A stretch of 37,658 nucleotides of DNA from Ligilactobacillus hayakitensis DSM 18933 = JCM 14209. GTDB lineage: Bacteria; Bacillota; Bacilli; Lactobacillales; Lactobacillaceae. The translations under genes and the position numbers were made by a program. This document shows, one piece after another, positions 1-8,467 of the stretch (position 1 is its first letter; every line of letters begins with the position of its first letter). The notes under the pieces are model-generated. The model had not been told where the DNA came from. It ran no database searches and saw nothing but the letters and a program-made list of their open reading frames with translations. The DNA is taken from assembly GCF_000615845.1 (NCBI RefSeq), contig NZ_BAML01000015.1, forward strand, positions 1 through 37,658, given 5' to 3'.

Positions 1-47
1 TTTATTTTTAAAAGTTATTTTTAAAATTTATTTTTAAAAGTTATTTT
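1..47. repeat. AT-rich direct repeat at window edge
   Basis: A 21-bp unit beginning TTTATTTTTAAAAG occurs at 1-21 and again at 27-47, a period of 26 bp, in DNA that is almost pure A+T. It lies downstream of the leftward promoter at 93-121. No ORF of useful length is present. It may be part of a transcribed leader or AT-rich spacer; no function is assigned. Confidence 0.6.
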
Positions 48-92
48 CAAATTTTAAATACTTAATTGTCTGACTAGCAGCAACATTTAAAT

Positions 93-121
93 AATATACA
101 CGGTTTACTTTTAAATGTCAA
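93..121 (-). promoter_or_regulatory. strong leftward sigma-A promoter leaving the window
   Basis: On the minus strand a perfect -35 TTGACA (116-121) is followed after 17 nt by TATATT (93-98). Transcription would start near 86 and run out of the window. The S1-domain gene lies upstream on the same strand, so this promoter serves a gene or RNA beyond position 1. It is one of the best consensus matches in the window. Confidence 0.6.
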
Positions 122-124
122 CTA

Positions 125-514
125 TTATTCTGATATTTTTTTAATGTTCTCTAACGCTTCTTCCACCCAATTATCTAAATTAGCTGCAATTGGTTTAAAC
201 CCTTCTTGCACATGCTTATTAGTCCAAAACTTTTTATGGATATATTTTTTCTTTTTTCTTTTACTAAAATCAAATGGTTTTTCTAAACAGCGCACTGATA
301 AACTTATTTTTCCAGTATATTCATCAATATCAATTATCATTACTTTAACTAGTTGCCCGGTTTTTAAATAATTATGAATATCATCTATATATCCATGGTG
401 ACATTCGGAAATATGAATCAACCCTTGAGTATCATCTCCTAAATTCACAAAAGCTCCATATGGTTGAATTCCTGTGACTCTCCCTTCAAGAATCATCCCT
501 ATTCTATATTCCAT
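125..514 (-). CDS. S1 domain RNA-binding protein (YugI/GSP13/CvfD family)
   Basis: A 129-residue protein. Residues 4-75 form one S1 OB-fold: GMILEGRVTGIQPYGAFVNL, then GLIHISE and GKISLSVR. The rest is a short basic and acidic tail. The length and the HISE..HGYI..DI pattern match YugI (general stress protein 13) and its pneumococcal relative CvfD, a ribosome-associated post-transcriptional regulator. YabR is similar, but it normally sits by divIC-tilS, which is absent here. An SD (AGGAGG, near 521-527) precedes the ATG. The gene is divergent from the reductase at 608. The family call is secure; the precise role is inferred. Confidence 0.88.
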   Translation of the reverse strand: MEYRIGMILEGRVTGIQPYGAFVNLGDDTQGLIHISECHHGYIDDIHNYLKTGQLVKVMIIDIDEYTGKISLSVRCLEKPFDFSKRKKKKYIHKKFWTNKHVQEGFKPIAANLDNWVEEALENIKKISE

Positions 515-607
515 CTTTATCCTCCTTTCTTTATTAATCTATCTAATTTATTTTAGAATTTTTTTGTGATATTGTAAATCTATAAACATCAAATCGGAGG
601 ATTTTTT

Positions 608-1630
608 ATGCCAAATTCAGATTCTATTTATGATATTGCAATAATTGGAGGCGGACCAACCGGAATGTTTGCCGCTACTTACGCTAGAATGCGCCTTGCA
701 AAAGTTCTTTTACTCGAAAGTTTAGATCAACTCGGTGGGCAACCAGAAAATCTGTTCCCTCAAAAAAATATTTATGATATTCCTGCTCTCTTGGAGATAA
801 ACGGTCATGATTTAACTGAACATCTAAAAAAGCAGGTATTATCATACAACCCTGATATTAAACTCGGAACTAAAGTTGAACTTATTAAAAAAAATGAAGA
901 CAATCATTTCACATTAGCTACTAACAGAGGTACCTTCTTTTCTAAAAGTATAATCATCGCTTCAGGAATTGGATCATTTACTCCACGAAAATTAAAACTT
1001 ACTTCTGCAGAAAAATTTGAAGACTCGGCTATTTTTTACACAGTAAACAATCCTAAAAAATTTATTGACAAAGAAGTTGTTATCGCAGGCGGTGGAGACT
1101 CTGCCGTTGACTGGGCTTTAGAATTAGAAAAATTTGCTAAAAAGGTAACTTTAATTCATCGTCGAGATCAATTCCGCGCTTTAGAAGGTAGTGTATCAAA
1201 ATTAAAACAAAAACCTATTGAAATTCTTACACCTTTTAAAATCGAAGCCTTATCTCAGGTTAATAACAAACTCGCCCTTGATTTAGCAGAAGTTCGTGGG
1301 GAACAAAAAATTCGCCTTGAAACGGATTACTTAATTGTTAATTATGGTTTTATTTCAAATAACGATTTTCTTGAAGAGTGGCCAGTTAAATTAGAAAAGA
1401 AAAATTTAATTTCTGTTAACTCAGTTTACGAAACATCAACTAAAGGGATATATGCTATCGGAGATATCGCAACATACCCTGGAAAAACTCAATTAATCGC
1501 TACCGGAATGGGCGAAGGGCCAATCGCTGTCAACCACGCATTAGAAAGTTTATACCCTGATAAAAAGCAACCTACCCATAGTACTTCTTTAATCAAAGAG
1601 TTCAATCGCCATAATTTAAAGAAGAATTAA
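608..1630 (+). CDS. ferredoxin/flavodoxin-NADP+ reductase (YumC/TrxB2 type)
   Basis: A 340-residue FAD- and NAD(P)H-binding reductase of the thioredoxin-reductase fold. The N-terminal FAD site is IIGGGPTGMFAA (about 13-24). The NADPH site is VIAGGGDSAVDWALE (about 159-173), with HRRDQFRA, typical of NADPH users. A C-terminal FAD motif GIYAIGDIATYPGK follows. The redox-active CxxC of true thioredoxin reductases is missing, which places it with YumC-type ferredoxin-NADP reductases that recycle reduced ferredoxin or flavodoxin. The SD GGAGG (596-600) sits 7 nt before the ATG. It is followed by the DedA gene with 61 nt between, possibly under a separate promoter. Confidence 0.9.
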   Translation: MPNSDSIYDIAIIGGGPTGMFAATYARMRLAKVLLLESLDQLGGQPENLFPQKNIYDIPALLEINGHDLTEHLKKQVLSYNPDIKLGTKVELIKKNEDNHFTLATNRGTFFSKSIIIASGIGSFTPRKLKLTSAEKFEDSAIFYTVNNPKKFIDKEVVIAGGGDSAVDWALELEKFAKKVTLIHRRDQFRALEGSVSKLKQKPIEILTPFKIEALSQVNNKLALDLAEVRGEQKIRLETDYLIVNYGFISNNDFLEEWPVKLEKKNLISVNSVYETSTKGIYAIGDIATYPGKTQLIATGMGEGPIAVNHALESLYPDKKQPTHSTSLIKEFNRHNLKKN

Positions 1631-1691
1631 CTTTCTTACAGAATTTTTATGGTATATTTATTTTATATGTTTATATTAAGGAGTTTACTTT

Positions 1692-2330
1692 ATGTCATTT
1701 TTGATTGATTTTATTTTGCATATTGATGCTCATTTAGAAAATATCGTTAATACATTTGGAAACTGGACGTATTTAATTGTATTTTCTATTATTTTTATTG
1801 AAACTGGCGCAGTTATTATGCCTTTTCTTCCAGGAGACTCACTCTTATTTGCAGCAAGTGCGTTAGCGGCGTCTCCAAAATATCATTTAAATATTTGGTA
1901 TTTCATCATCATTTTCTTTATTGCTTCTGTAGTTGGTGATTCATTGAATTTTTATCTGGGTAAAACAGCTGGAAAAGCTATGACTAATCATTCATTTTTC
2001 GGGCGTTTTATTAAGGAAGAAAATATTAAAAAAACCGAAGCTTTCTTCGAAAAGCATGGTGGAATTGCAATCGCCTTAGCTCGTTTTATGCCAATCATCA
2101 GAACACTTTCGCCTTTTGTTTGTGGTGGTTCTGGCGTCAAATATTCATCTTTTATTAAATATAACTTAATTGGCGCTACTGCTTGGGTTGCAATTTGCTG
2201 CGGAGGTGGCTTTTTCTTCGGAAACATTCCTTTTGTTAAAGAACATTTTTCAATGGTAATCCTTGGAATTATCGGCGTTTCTCTTTTACCAGCAATTATT
2301 GGTGCAATTAAATCAAAATTATCTAAATAA
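1692..2330 (+). CDS. DedA family membrane protein
   Basis: A 212-residue integral membrane protein with a VTT/DedA domain. Visible family signatures are IETGAVIMPFLPGDSLLF (about 36-53), GDSLNFYLGK, and the arginine motif ARFMPIIRTLSPFVCGG (about 130-146) ahead of two C-terminal hydrophobic segments. DedA proteins are linked to lipid-carrier flipping, proton-motive-force homeostasis and envelope stress; the substrate here is unknown. The SD AAGGAG lies about 7 nt before the ATG. A strong hairpin terminator follows directly. Confidence 0.9.
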   Translation: MSFLIDFILHIDAHLENIVNTFGNWTYLIVFSIIFIETGAVIMPFLPGDSLLFAASALAASPKYHLNIWYFIIIFFIASVVGDSLNFYLGKTAGKAMTNHSFFGRFIKEENIKKTEAFFEKHGGIAIALARFMPIIRTLSPFVCGGSGVKYSSFIKYNLIGATAWVAICCGGGFFFGNIPFVKEHFSMVILGIIGVSLLPAIIGAIKSKLSK

Positions 2331-2334
2331 AAAC

Positions 2335-2382
2335 CAAAGAACCTTCGACATTGAATTTTATTCAACACGAAGGTTCTTTTTT
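2335..2382 (+). terminator. intrinsic terminator after dedA
   Basis: Perfect stem AAAGAACCTTCG / CGAAGGTTCTTT with an inner TTGAA/TTCAA pairing, followed by a T-run on the plus strand. Confidence 0.9.
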
Positions 2383-2390
2383 ATATCATT

Positions 2391-2429
2391 AAAAAGCAGA
2401 TAATTGATAACTTTTCAATTTCTTGCTTT
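2391..2429 (-). terminator. terminator of the yutD/HAD/DUF1461 operon
   Basis: On the minus strand, AAAGCA and AATTGA pair with TCAATT and TGCTTT across a small internal loop, followed by TTTTT. It lies 17 nt after the DUF1461 stop. Confidence 0.65.
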
Positions 2430-2445
2430 AAATTTATTATTTACT

Positions 2446-3090
2446 TTATAATTTACATTTATATTTTTTGACATAAACGTATACAATCAAATTCATTATC
2501 ATATACACGATGACAAATTCTACAAAACATGCAGCAAAAAAACTTTCTGGTAATGCGTTAATAATTGGATCGAAGGTAGGATTAAATAGCCAATTATCAT
2601 TATGGAAAAATATTCGATGAAAGAATATAAACGTTTGATTAAAATTCACACTTCCTAAAACAACTACTAGCAGCATCCCTAATACATTCCAGCGAAGCGC
2701 CCTTAAATATTTCCACCACTCAATAAAATAATTATTCCTAGAATTAATAACTATCAAACTACTCAAGCTAAAGATTAAAACCCCATTATTAAAAATCACT
2801 AAATTCTTTACATCCTTAAAATGCATCAACGCACGATTAGACATGGGTAAGGTTGTTTCTAAACGATGGATCCACGGTAATTCTAAATATAAAATAATCC
2901 TGTGATATTCATTCATTAAACCTTTTACCGTTAAATTAACCGTTTCATTTAGATTTAACGTCGCTACAAATAAGCGGTATAACCAAATCGAATTTAGCGT
3001 AATAAATATGCTGCTACTCAAAATAAAAAAGAAGCCACATATCCCTATAAATATTGTTCTTAATGCGATTTTATTCTTATTTCCACTCAT
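2446..3090 (-). CDS. TIGR01906/DUF1461 family integral membrane protein
   Basis: A 214-residue protein with four hydrophobic segments (about 10-34, 97-114, 134-150, 184-206). A large polar stretch between the first two contains the MNEYHRIILYLELPW segment. This matches the DUF1461 (TIGR01906) membrane proteins found next to the TIGR01457 HAD hydrolase in lactic acid bacteria. Function is unknown. The ATG overlaps the end of the HAD gene by 14 nt and has no clear SD, so translational coupling is likely. It is the last gene of the four-gene leftward operon. Confidence 0.82.
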   Translation of the reverse strand: MSGNKNKIALRTIFIGICGFFFILSSSIFITLNSIWLYRLFVATLNLNETVNLTVKGLMNEYHRIILYLELPWIHRLETTLPMSNRALMHFKDVKNLVIFNNGVLIFSLSSLIVINSRNNYFIEWWKYLRALRWNVLGMLLVVVLGSVNFNQTFIFFHRIFFHNDNWLFNPTFDPIINALPESFFAACFVEFVIVYMIMNLIVYVYVKKYKCKL

Positions 3091-3853
3091 CTAAACTATC
3101 AATTTCATGCGTGGGTTTAATATCTTTTTTGGCAACTTGTTGTTTCGTTGATACTCCCGTATAAACTAACAAAGTATCAATTCCTGCATTAATTCCAGCT
3201 TTGATATCTGTATTATAGTTATCACCCACCATGACTACCTCTTCTTTTTTTAATCCCATCTTTTCCAAGGCTTTATCCATGATAATTGTTTCAGGTTTTC
3301 CAATCATAATTGGTTTTTGTTGTGTTGCAATTTCAACTAAACCAACAAGTGATCCTGCTCCTGGAACAAGCCCTCTTTCATTTGGTAAATTGGTATCTGG
3401 ATTAGTCCCAATGAAAGTTGCTCCACTTCTAATCGCAAGAGTCGCTAATTCAAATTTATGATAAGTAACATCATAATCTAATCCAACTACTACGTAGTCA
3501 GGGTTTTGTTCCTCAAACACAAAGCCTTCATTTGCGAATGCTCTTTTCAAGCCTTGTTCTCCGATAATATATACTTTTTTCTTTGTAGCATCTAAAGATT
3601 TAACATAATCCACAGTTGCCATTGCTGATGTATAAACATTATTTTCAGTTGCAGCAATATTAAAATTATCTTTTAAGTTTCTTACTACATCAGCTGGTTC
3701 TTTAGTACTGTTATTAGTAACAAAAAGATATGGGATATTATTTTTACGTAAACGATCAATAAACGGTTTGGCTTCAGTAATTTCTTCTTTTCCACGATAA
3801 ATTGTTCCATCTAAATCAATCATATACCCTTTGTACTTATTTATTAAACTCAT
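3077..3853 (-). CDS. HAD superfamily phosphatase, TIGR01457 (YutF/NagD-like)
   Basis: A 258-residue HAD-IIA hydrolase. Motif I is MIDLDGTIYRG with nucleophile Asp13 and acid Asp15. Motif II is LFVTNNST (about 43-50). Motif III is MIGKPE (about 178-183). Motif IV is MVGDNYNTDIKAG (about 198-210). The size matches YutF/NagD-type nucleotide or sugar phosphatases; the substrate cannot be read from the sequence. It follows yutD by 9 nt and overlaps the DUF1461 gene, so it is co-transcribed. Confidence 0.9.
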   Translation of the reverse strand: MSLINKYKGYMIDLDGTIYRGKEEITEAKPFIDRLRKNNIPYLFVTNNSTKEPADVVRNLKDNFNIAATENNVYTSAMATVDYVKSLDATKKKVYIIGEQGLKRAFANEGFVFEEQNPDYVVVGLDYDVTYHKFELATLAIRSGATFIGTNPDTNLPNERGLVPGAGSLVGLVEIATQQKPIMIGKPETIIMDKALEKMGLKKEEVVMVGDNYNTDIKAGINAGIDTLLVYTGVSTKQQVAKKDIKPTHEIDSLDEWK

Positions 3854-3862
3854 TTTTATCTC

Positions 3863-4456
3863 CTATTTTTGTCTAATTGTAAAATGTCGTTGATTTGGGT
3901 TGTGCTTTTTATTAGCATTTCTTAATTTTACATTCTTTTTATTAGGCTTCTTTTTATTTCGAACGTTGTATTTCTTTTCACTCATAAACGCATTATTTTT
4001 CTTCTTATTACGCTTTTCTTGTGACTTTTTCTTTGAACTCTTCTTTCGAATTTTAGCCGGAATTGGTTCAGGTGGTTGAACTTCCAAATTATGTAAAACA
4101 AAATACGCACACCCAAAATTACAATATTCATTTAGGTAATCTTGCAGACGACTAATATTTTGATATGGCAATCCCTTTTTACTATCCTCTGCATAAAATC
4201 CCCGCATTCTTAATTGATTATATCCCCAATCACCAACGATATAATCATATTTTGTTAAGATTTGGCTAAAACGTTCCCCTACTTTTTCACTGATAAAGCC
4301 ATTATGAAAGTTTTCGACCAAATCATATGATTTCCCATCAATTTCTACTCTAACATCGTCAATTACAACAACTTCATTAGCATACGCTTCAATCGCTTCG
4401 GCTTTTTTTGCTAATTGCTGTTCTCGACGAACCTTCTTTTCGCTATTCAAGCTCAT
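3863..4456 (-). CDS. YutD family protein with long basic C-terminal tail
   Basis: The conserved YutD/DUF1027 core is YDLVENFHNGFISEKVGERF...YDYIVGDWGYNQLRMRGFY. After a PPEPIPAKIRKK junction the last 65 or so residues are extremely rich in Lys, Asn and Arg and look disordered, suggesting RNA or ribosome contact. The ATG at 4456 is chosen as start; it lies 7 nt after the upstream stop, with GAGGG unusually close to it. An upstream GTG at 4498 would add 14 residues but has no SD. YutD function is not established. Operon partners are a metallophosphoesterase upstream and a HAD phosphatase downstream. Confidence 0.8.
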   Translation of the reverse strand: MSLNSEKKVRREQQLAKKAEAIEAYANEVVVIDDVRVEIDGKSYDLVENFHNGFISEKVGERFSQILTKYDYIVGDWGYNQLRMRGFYAEDSKKGLPYQNISRLQDYLNEYCNFGCAYFVLHNLEVQPPEPIPAKIRKKSSKKKSQEKRNKKKNNAFMSEKKYNVRNKKKPNKKNVKLRNANKKHNPNQRHFTIRQK

Positions 4457-4463
4457 CCCTCGT

Positions 4464-5069
4464 TTATCTTCTTTTTTGAAAATCGATTTTTTTAGCACTT
4501 ATAATCTTTAAAACCATTTCAATCGAAAGCGGTGTTCCAAAATTTAATGGTTCCATTAAATAATCTAAATCCGCCGAATCAACACCAACATTAATGTTTT
4601 CTGCCATATTTACACTTGAATTATGAATATGTCCATGTAAGTTTATCCTATTTGGGGCTGGCCCAACGATTAGTGGATAATGTGTTAAATAATATTGTAT
4701 CTTATTATGTTTTATCAAGATTCCTACATCCTCAAAAACAAATTTTTCAATTTTATCTTCAAGCAAAATATTATTTTTTTGAAGATACTTAAATGTTGCT
4801 CTTGTATCATGATTTCCTTTCAAAAAAACAATTTTTCCATTTAATCTTTTCAAAAGTTCTAGTAATTTTTCATGGCTATGACGATTGTTTCCAATTAAGG
4901 CAATATCGCCAAGATGATAAACAATATCATTTGCGGTTACAACATTATTCCAAGAATTAATAATTGCCTCATTCATCTGATTAACAGTCAAAAAATCACG
5001 TCTTGCAAATATTTGATTGTGAACCATTCGTTTATCAAAAAAATGAGTATCAGATATAAAATATATCAT
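4464..5069 (-). CDS. calcineurin-like metallophosphoesterase
   Basis: About 201 residues with all the metal-binding blocks of the family: ISDTHFF near the N terminus, YHLGDIAL, LKGNHDT, LTHYPLIVG and LHGHIHNS. A small single-domain phosphoesterase of this kind hydrolyses phosphomonoesters or diesters using two metal ions; the substrate is unknown. The ATG at 5069 is preferred because AAAGGG lies about 9 nt upstream, while the in-frame ATG at 5078 abuts that SD. It is the first gene of the leftward operon with yutD, the HAD gene and the DUF1461 gene. Confidence 0.86.
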   Translation of the reverse strand: MIYFISDTHFFDKRMVHNQIFARRDFLTVNQMNEAIINSWNNVVTANDIVYHLGDIALIGNNRHSHEKLLELLKRLNGKIVFLKGNHDTRATFKYLQKNNILLEDKIEKFVFEDVGILIKHNKIQYYLTHYPLIVGPAPNRINLHGHIHNSSVNMAENINVGVDSADLDYLMEPLNFGTPLSIEMVLKIISAKKIDFQKRR

Positions 5070-5111
5070 TTTATCCATCCCTTTTAACTGTGCCTAAAAC
5101 ATATTATACCA

Positions 5112-5145
5112 AAAAAGAGATTAGGAAAAAATTCCTAACCTCTTT
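5112..5145 (-). terminator. terminator of the amino-acid permease
   Basis: Stem AAAGAGGTTAGGAA pairing with TTCCTAATCTCTTT on the minus strand, followed by T residues. It lies 8 nt after the permease stop. Confidence 0.85.
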
Positions 5146-5153
5146 AATGTCTA

Positions 5154-6512
5154 CTAATCATTACCGTTTTGCTTAAATTTTTGAACGATCAATAAAATTC
5201 CGAACCATACTAGGGATGAAATCAAGGCAATTCTTGTCGTTGTTTCTAATAACATAATTACGCCAACAAAGGCTAAGAACGCCAACACTAAGTAGTCCCC
5301 CAATGGATATAGTGGCGTAGCAAATTTAGTGTCACTACTTTGGTTAACTTTCTTAAATTTCAAATGAGCACAAACAATTGCTCCCCAGATGAATAAGAAA
5401 CAAGTTGTCGCCACACTTGAAATAAATGTGAATAATGCTGTACTTGGCACAATAAAATTAGCAATAACAGCAACTGTAATAACGATTGCTGAGAAAATCA
5501 AACCGTTGGCTGGAACCTGTGTTTTTGATAAAGTACCCATTTTTTTAGCGAACTTACTTTTACCATCATAGTTTAATGAAAATAACATTCTACCTGTAGT
5601 AAATAAAGCACTATTTGTTGCAGATAATGCTGCAGTCAAGACTACAAAATTAATAATTCCTGCAGCAATTGTAATTCCAATACTTTCAAATACTTGTACA
5701 AATGGACTTTCTTTTGGTGAAATTGAAGACCACGGATAAATTGACATGATTGCTAATAATGCACCCACGTAAAAAATAATTACACGTGTTGGAATTTCAT
5801 TAATCGCTTTTGGAATTACGACTTTTGGATTTTCAGCTTCAGAAGCTGTTACCCCAACCATTTCAATTCCAATGAATCCAAATGTTACCATTTGAAATGA
5901 TAGTAAAAATCCTTTTAAGCCTTTTGGAAATAGACCGCCATAATTGACCAAGTTTCCTAAACTAGCATGGCCTGTAGGTGTCTTGAATCCTACTATCACC
6001 ATAACAATCCCTACGATAATCAATGCAATAATCGCAACAATTTTTACAATGGCAAACCAGAATTCCATTTCCCCAAATAAACCAACCGTAATCAAATTAA
6101 TTAATAATAATATGACAACGGCAACTAATCCCGGAACCCATTGTGGGACCGAGGGAAACCAATATTTAAAATACAAACCTGTGGCCGTTACATCAGCCAT
6201 GGCAATGGTTATCCAACAAACCCAGTATGTCCATCCTGCCATAAAGCCAATTTTTTCGCCTAAATATTCTGAAATGAAATCAATAAAAGAATTCTTCTTT
6301 AAATCAGAAACTAACATTTCTCCCATTGCTCGCATCAATAAGAAACAAATTGCTCCGGTAATAAAGTAAGCTAATACAATCGATGGACCAGCTAATTGGA
6401 TCGATTTACCTGATCCTAAAAACAAACCCGTTCCGATTGTTCCCCCAAGAGCAATTAATTGAACATGCCGACTTTTCAGATTACGTGCATATTCTTCATT
6501 TTTATTTTCCAT
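5154..6512 (-). CDS. amino acid permease (APC superfamily, AAT family)
   Basis: A 452-residue polytopic transporter with about 12 membrane segments. The N-terminal AAT signature is LIALGGTIGTGLFLGSGK (about 19-36), followed by AGPSIVLAYFITGAICFLLMRAMGEML. An internal conserved block reads GFIGIEMVGVTASEAENP, with TNSALFTTGRML further on. The closest characterised relatives are proton-coupled permeases for GABA, D-serine/D-alanine/glycine or basic amino acids; specificity cannot be decided here. The SD GGGAGAAG precedes the ATG. It is monocistronic, with its own terminator. A 7-bp inverted repeat TAATAAC/GTTATTA (6534-6562) lies in its promoter region. Confidence 0.88.
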   Translation of the reverse strand: MENKNEEYARNLKSRHVQLIALGGTIGTGLFLGSGKSIQLAGPSIVLAYFITGAICFLLMRAMGEMLVSDLKKNSFIDFISEYLGEKIGFMAGWTYWVCWITIAMADVTATGLYFKYWFPSVPQWVPGLVAVVILLLINLITVGLFGEMEFWFAIVKIVAIIALIIVGIVMVIVGFKTPTGHASLGNLVNYGGLFPKGLKGFLLSFQMVTFGFIGIEMVGVTASEAENPKVVIPKAINEIPTRVIIFYVGALLAIMSIYPWSSISPKESPFVQVFESIGITIAAGIINFVVLTAALSATNSALFTTGRMLFSLNYDGKSKFAKKMGTLSKTQVPANGLIFSAIVITVAVIANFIVPSTALFTFISSVATTCFLFIWGAIVCAHLKFKKVNQSSDTKFATPLYPLGDYLVLAFLAFVGVIMLLETTTRIALISSLVWFGILLIVQKFKQNGND

Positions 6513-6616
6513 AAAACTTCTCCCAAATTTTTATAATAACTTTATTTTACAATAGGTTATTATTAAAGTAAAATTCAACTATTTCATTTTTGATTGAAAA
6601 ATATTCACTTTAAACT

Positions 6617-6652
6617 AAAAAAAGAAGCGGAAAGTTCTTCGTTCCACTTCTT
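6617..6652 (-). terminator. terminator of the comG-ytxK operon
   Basis: Minus-strand stem AAGAAG.GGAA / TTCC.CTTCTT followed by seven T residues, directly after the ytxK stop. Confidence 0.85.
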
Positions 6653-6657
6653 ATATT

Positions 6658-7674
6658 TTACAACTTGATTGAACTATTAACCCAACGATCAATTTCCGTT
6701 AAAAAGTCAGAAAACTCTTTGCGTTGCTTAAATGATGGTATTTCACCCACTAAAACTTCTTTTGCTTGCTTAGCTTTTGGACCTTTCTTTTGAATAACTA
6801 AAATTGATTTCATTGAATTTTTATTAGAAAACAAATCAGTTGGTAAGTTTAATAAACTTTGAAGGTGGCCTTGTTTTTGAATATACTTCAATAAATTCAT
6901 CGCATTTTCTTTTTCAAACATTCCTTTTGGTACAACAAATACCCCTAACCCATCTTCTTTTAGTTTTTGCATTGCACGTTCAATTAACAAATAATGAGCA
7001 AATGAATGCCCTTTTTCATTATGAGTTTCAAATTGTTGTGCGCGCTCATCAAGCGGGTAATAGCCTACTGGTAAATCACTCACCACAAAATCTACATCAG
7101 GTATCATCAAATCATCAAGTGCATCTTGATGATATAATTCGATATTTGATTGTTGCAACTCGGTACTGATACTTGCAAGAGCTAATAATGTATCATCATT
7201 ATCAACCCCATAACCATGAACTTCTTTATCATGGATACGATTCATTACCGTACTTAACAAATTAGCTGTCCCAACTCCTAAATCAAGAATTTCAATTTTA
7301 TTTTTATTTTGAGCAAATTTTTGAATTAAATAGGATACCAAAATACCAATCGTATCTGGGGTCATTTGGTGATTAGCTTGAATTTTTTCAACTGAATAGG
7401 ATTTTAAAATCAACAATTGCAGCAATTGGCGCTTTTGTTCAGCGGTTAATTCTTCTAAAGACACCTCTACATATAGTTGTTCCAATTCTTTTGCAACTTT
7501 TTCAGTTGGTTTTCCATTTTCAACATGGACTTTTTTATCATCTAAAAGATTATCCATTGTTTCAATTAAGGCATCTAAATATTCACTTTCTAATTCGCTT
7601 TGTAACATCAAAATTGCTTTTTCAATTTTTTCGTAATTAGCTTGAATCTTTTCAATATTTTGCATCATACGCAT
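6658..7674 (-). CDS. ytxK: YtxK-type class I SAM-dependent methyltransferase
   Basis: A 338-residue protein with an N-terminal helical region (about 1-105) and a Rossmann methyltransferase domain. SAM motif I is ILDLGVGTANLLS (about 134-146). The catalytic motif IV is VVSDLPVGYYP (about 207-217), replacing the NPPY of N6-adenine methylases. The C terminus has FSNKNSMKSILVIQKK. It lies directly after comGG, as its orthologue does in many Bacilli, so it is probably co-transcribed with the com operon. The modified substrate is unknown. The ATG at 7674 abuts GATGGG; in-frame ATGs two and three codons downstream have better SD spacing. Confidence 0.85.
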   Translation of the reverse strand: MRMMQNIEKIQANYEKIEKAILMLQSELESEYLDALIETMDNLLDDKKVHVENGKPTEKVAKELEQLYVEVSLEELTAEQKRQLLQLLILKSYSVEKIQANHQMTPDTIGILVSYLIQKFAQNKNKIEILDLGVGTANLLSTVMNRIHDKEVHGYGVDNDDTLLALASISTELQQSNIELYHQDALDDLMIPDVDFVVSDLPVGYYPLDERAQQFETHNEKGHSFAHYLLIERAMQKLKEDGLGVFVVPKGMFEKENAMNLLKYIQKQGHLQSLLNLPTDLFSNKNSMKSILVIQKKGPKAKQAKEVLVGEIPSFKQRKEFSDFLTEIDRWVNSSIKL

Positions 7675-7740
7675 CCCATCTCTAATTTTTTCACTTTAAT
7701 TAGTTTAGCGATAACATCAATATTTTGCAAGTATCTCTCA

Positions 7741-8019
7741 TTACTCAAACGTAAATTGGCGACCATTTTTCAGCGTGACCGTAATATTGCCGCTATTTTT
7801 CTTAGTAATTCCCAAATTGAAAATCATTTCATCTTTATTTAACTTTTCAGCAATTTGTGCCATTGAGCGTGCTTGATAATATTGGGCCTTTCTTTGAATT
7901 ATTTGGTTATTAATGAAATAAAATATCGTTTGTCCTAACAAAATCACTGCAATTAATTCTAAAAAGAATACACTTGAGACTAGCAAATATCCCGGTTTAC
8001 TTTTTTTCTTGCATAACAT
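7741..8019 (-). CDS. comGG: competence pseudopilus protein ComGG
   Basis: The best start is the ATG at 8019, with AGGG about 7 nt upstream, giving 92 residues. Upstream in-frame TTG/ATG codons (8058, 8043) lack an SD. The N terminus has a basic leader KKKSKPG, then YLLVSSVFFLELIAVILLG, a type IV-prepilin-like hydrophobic helix with a degenerate cleavage site. The rest is a short polar domain ending in a predicted beta hairpin. ComGG is a minor pseudopilin of the DNA-uptake pseudopilus. Its start overlaps comGF by 23 nt. Assignment rests mainly on position and the N-terminal helix. Confidence 0.8.
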   Translation of the reverse strand: MLCKKKSKPGYLLVSSVFFLELIAVILLGQTIFYFINNQIIQRKAQYYQARSMAQIAEKLNKDEMIFNLGITKKNSGNITVTLKNGRQFTFE

Positions 8020-8467
8020 ATCTTTCCCTATACTTTCTATCATGTAATTGAATTTCAATTATCAATTCATTTGTTAGTTGATTATAATTACATTCAAATT
8101 TTTGTACGTCTAATAAAAGCGGCATATACCCACTATAATTTCCGTTTCCATCTCTTTTTTTCATTCTGATAATTTTTTGATTATATAAATCAAATTGGTA
8201 CTTTTCTTTAGCTTCATTACTATATAATTCTAATTGGTGATTTTTCCAATTAACATATGCTAAATCTAACTGTGGATTTTCTAAAATAGATTTGAAATGT
8301 TCAAATGATTGCCGATCTTTGGCAATTTGACCATCACTTACTTTTTTCACATGCGGCATACTCGTTGCAATAATCACCAATCCTATACTCGTTATTACCA
8401 TCGCAATTATCACTTCTAAAAGAGTAAATCCTTTTTTTACATTACCAGTTAAGCTGTACTTTTTCAT
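7997..8467 (-). CDS. comGF: competence minor pseudopilin ComGF
   Basis: About 156 residues. The leader MKKYSLTGNVKKG precedes the prepilin peptidase site G^FTLLEVIIAMVITSIGLVI, with the conserved Glu at +5 of the mature protein. The C-terminal domain is beta-rich. The ATG at 8467 is chosen; an upstream ATG at 8485 in the same frame adds six residues but has no SD. It overlaps comGE by about 26 nt, as is typical of this tightly packed operon. The mature protein would join the pseudopilus cap or shaft during transformation. Confidence 0.85.
   Translation of the reverse strand: MKKYSLTGNVKKGFTLLEVIIAMVITSIGLVIIATSMPHVKKVSDGQIAKDRQSFEHFKSILENPQLDLAYVNWKNHQLELYSNEAKEKYQFDLYNQKIIRMKKRDGNGNYSGYMPLLLDVQKFECNYNQLTNELIIEIQLHDRKYRERYVMQEKK

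Noticed and set aside
6534-6562. TAATAAC-N15-GTTATTA as an operator of the permease
   Set aside because: The arms are short and AT-rich, and the promoter is uncertain; mentioned only within the permease entry.
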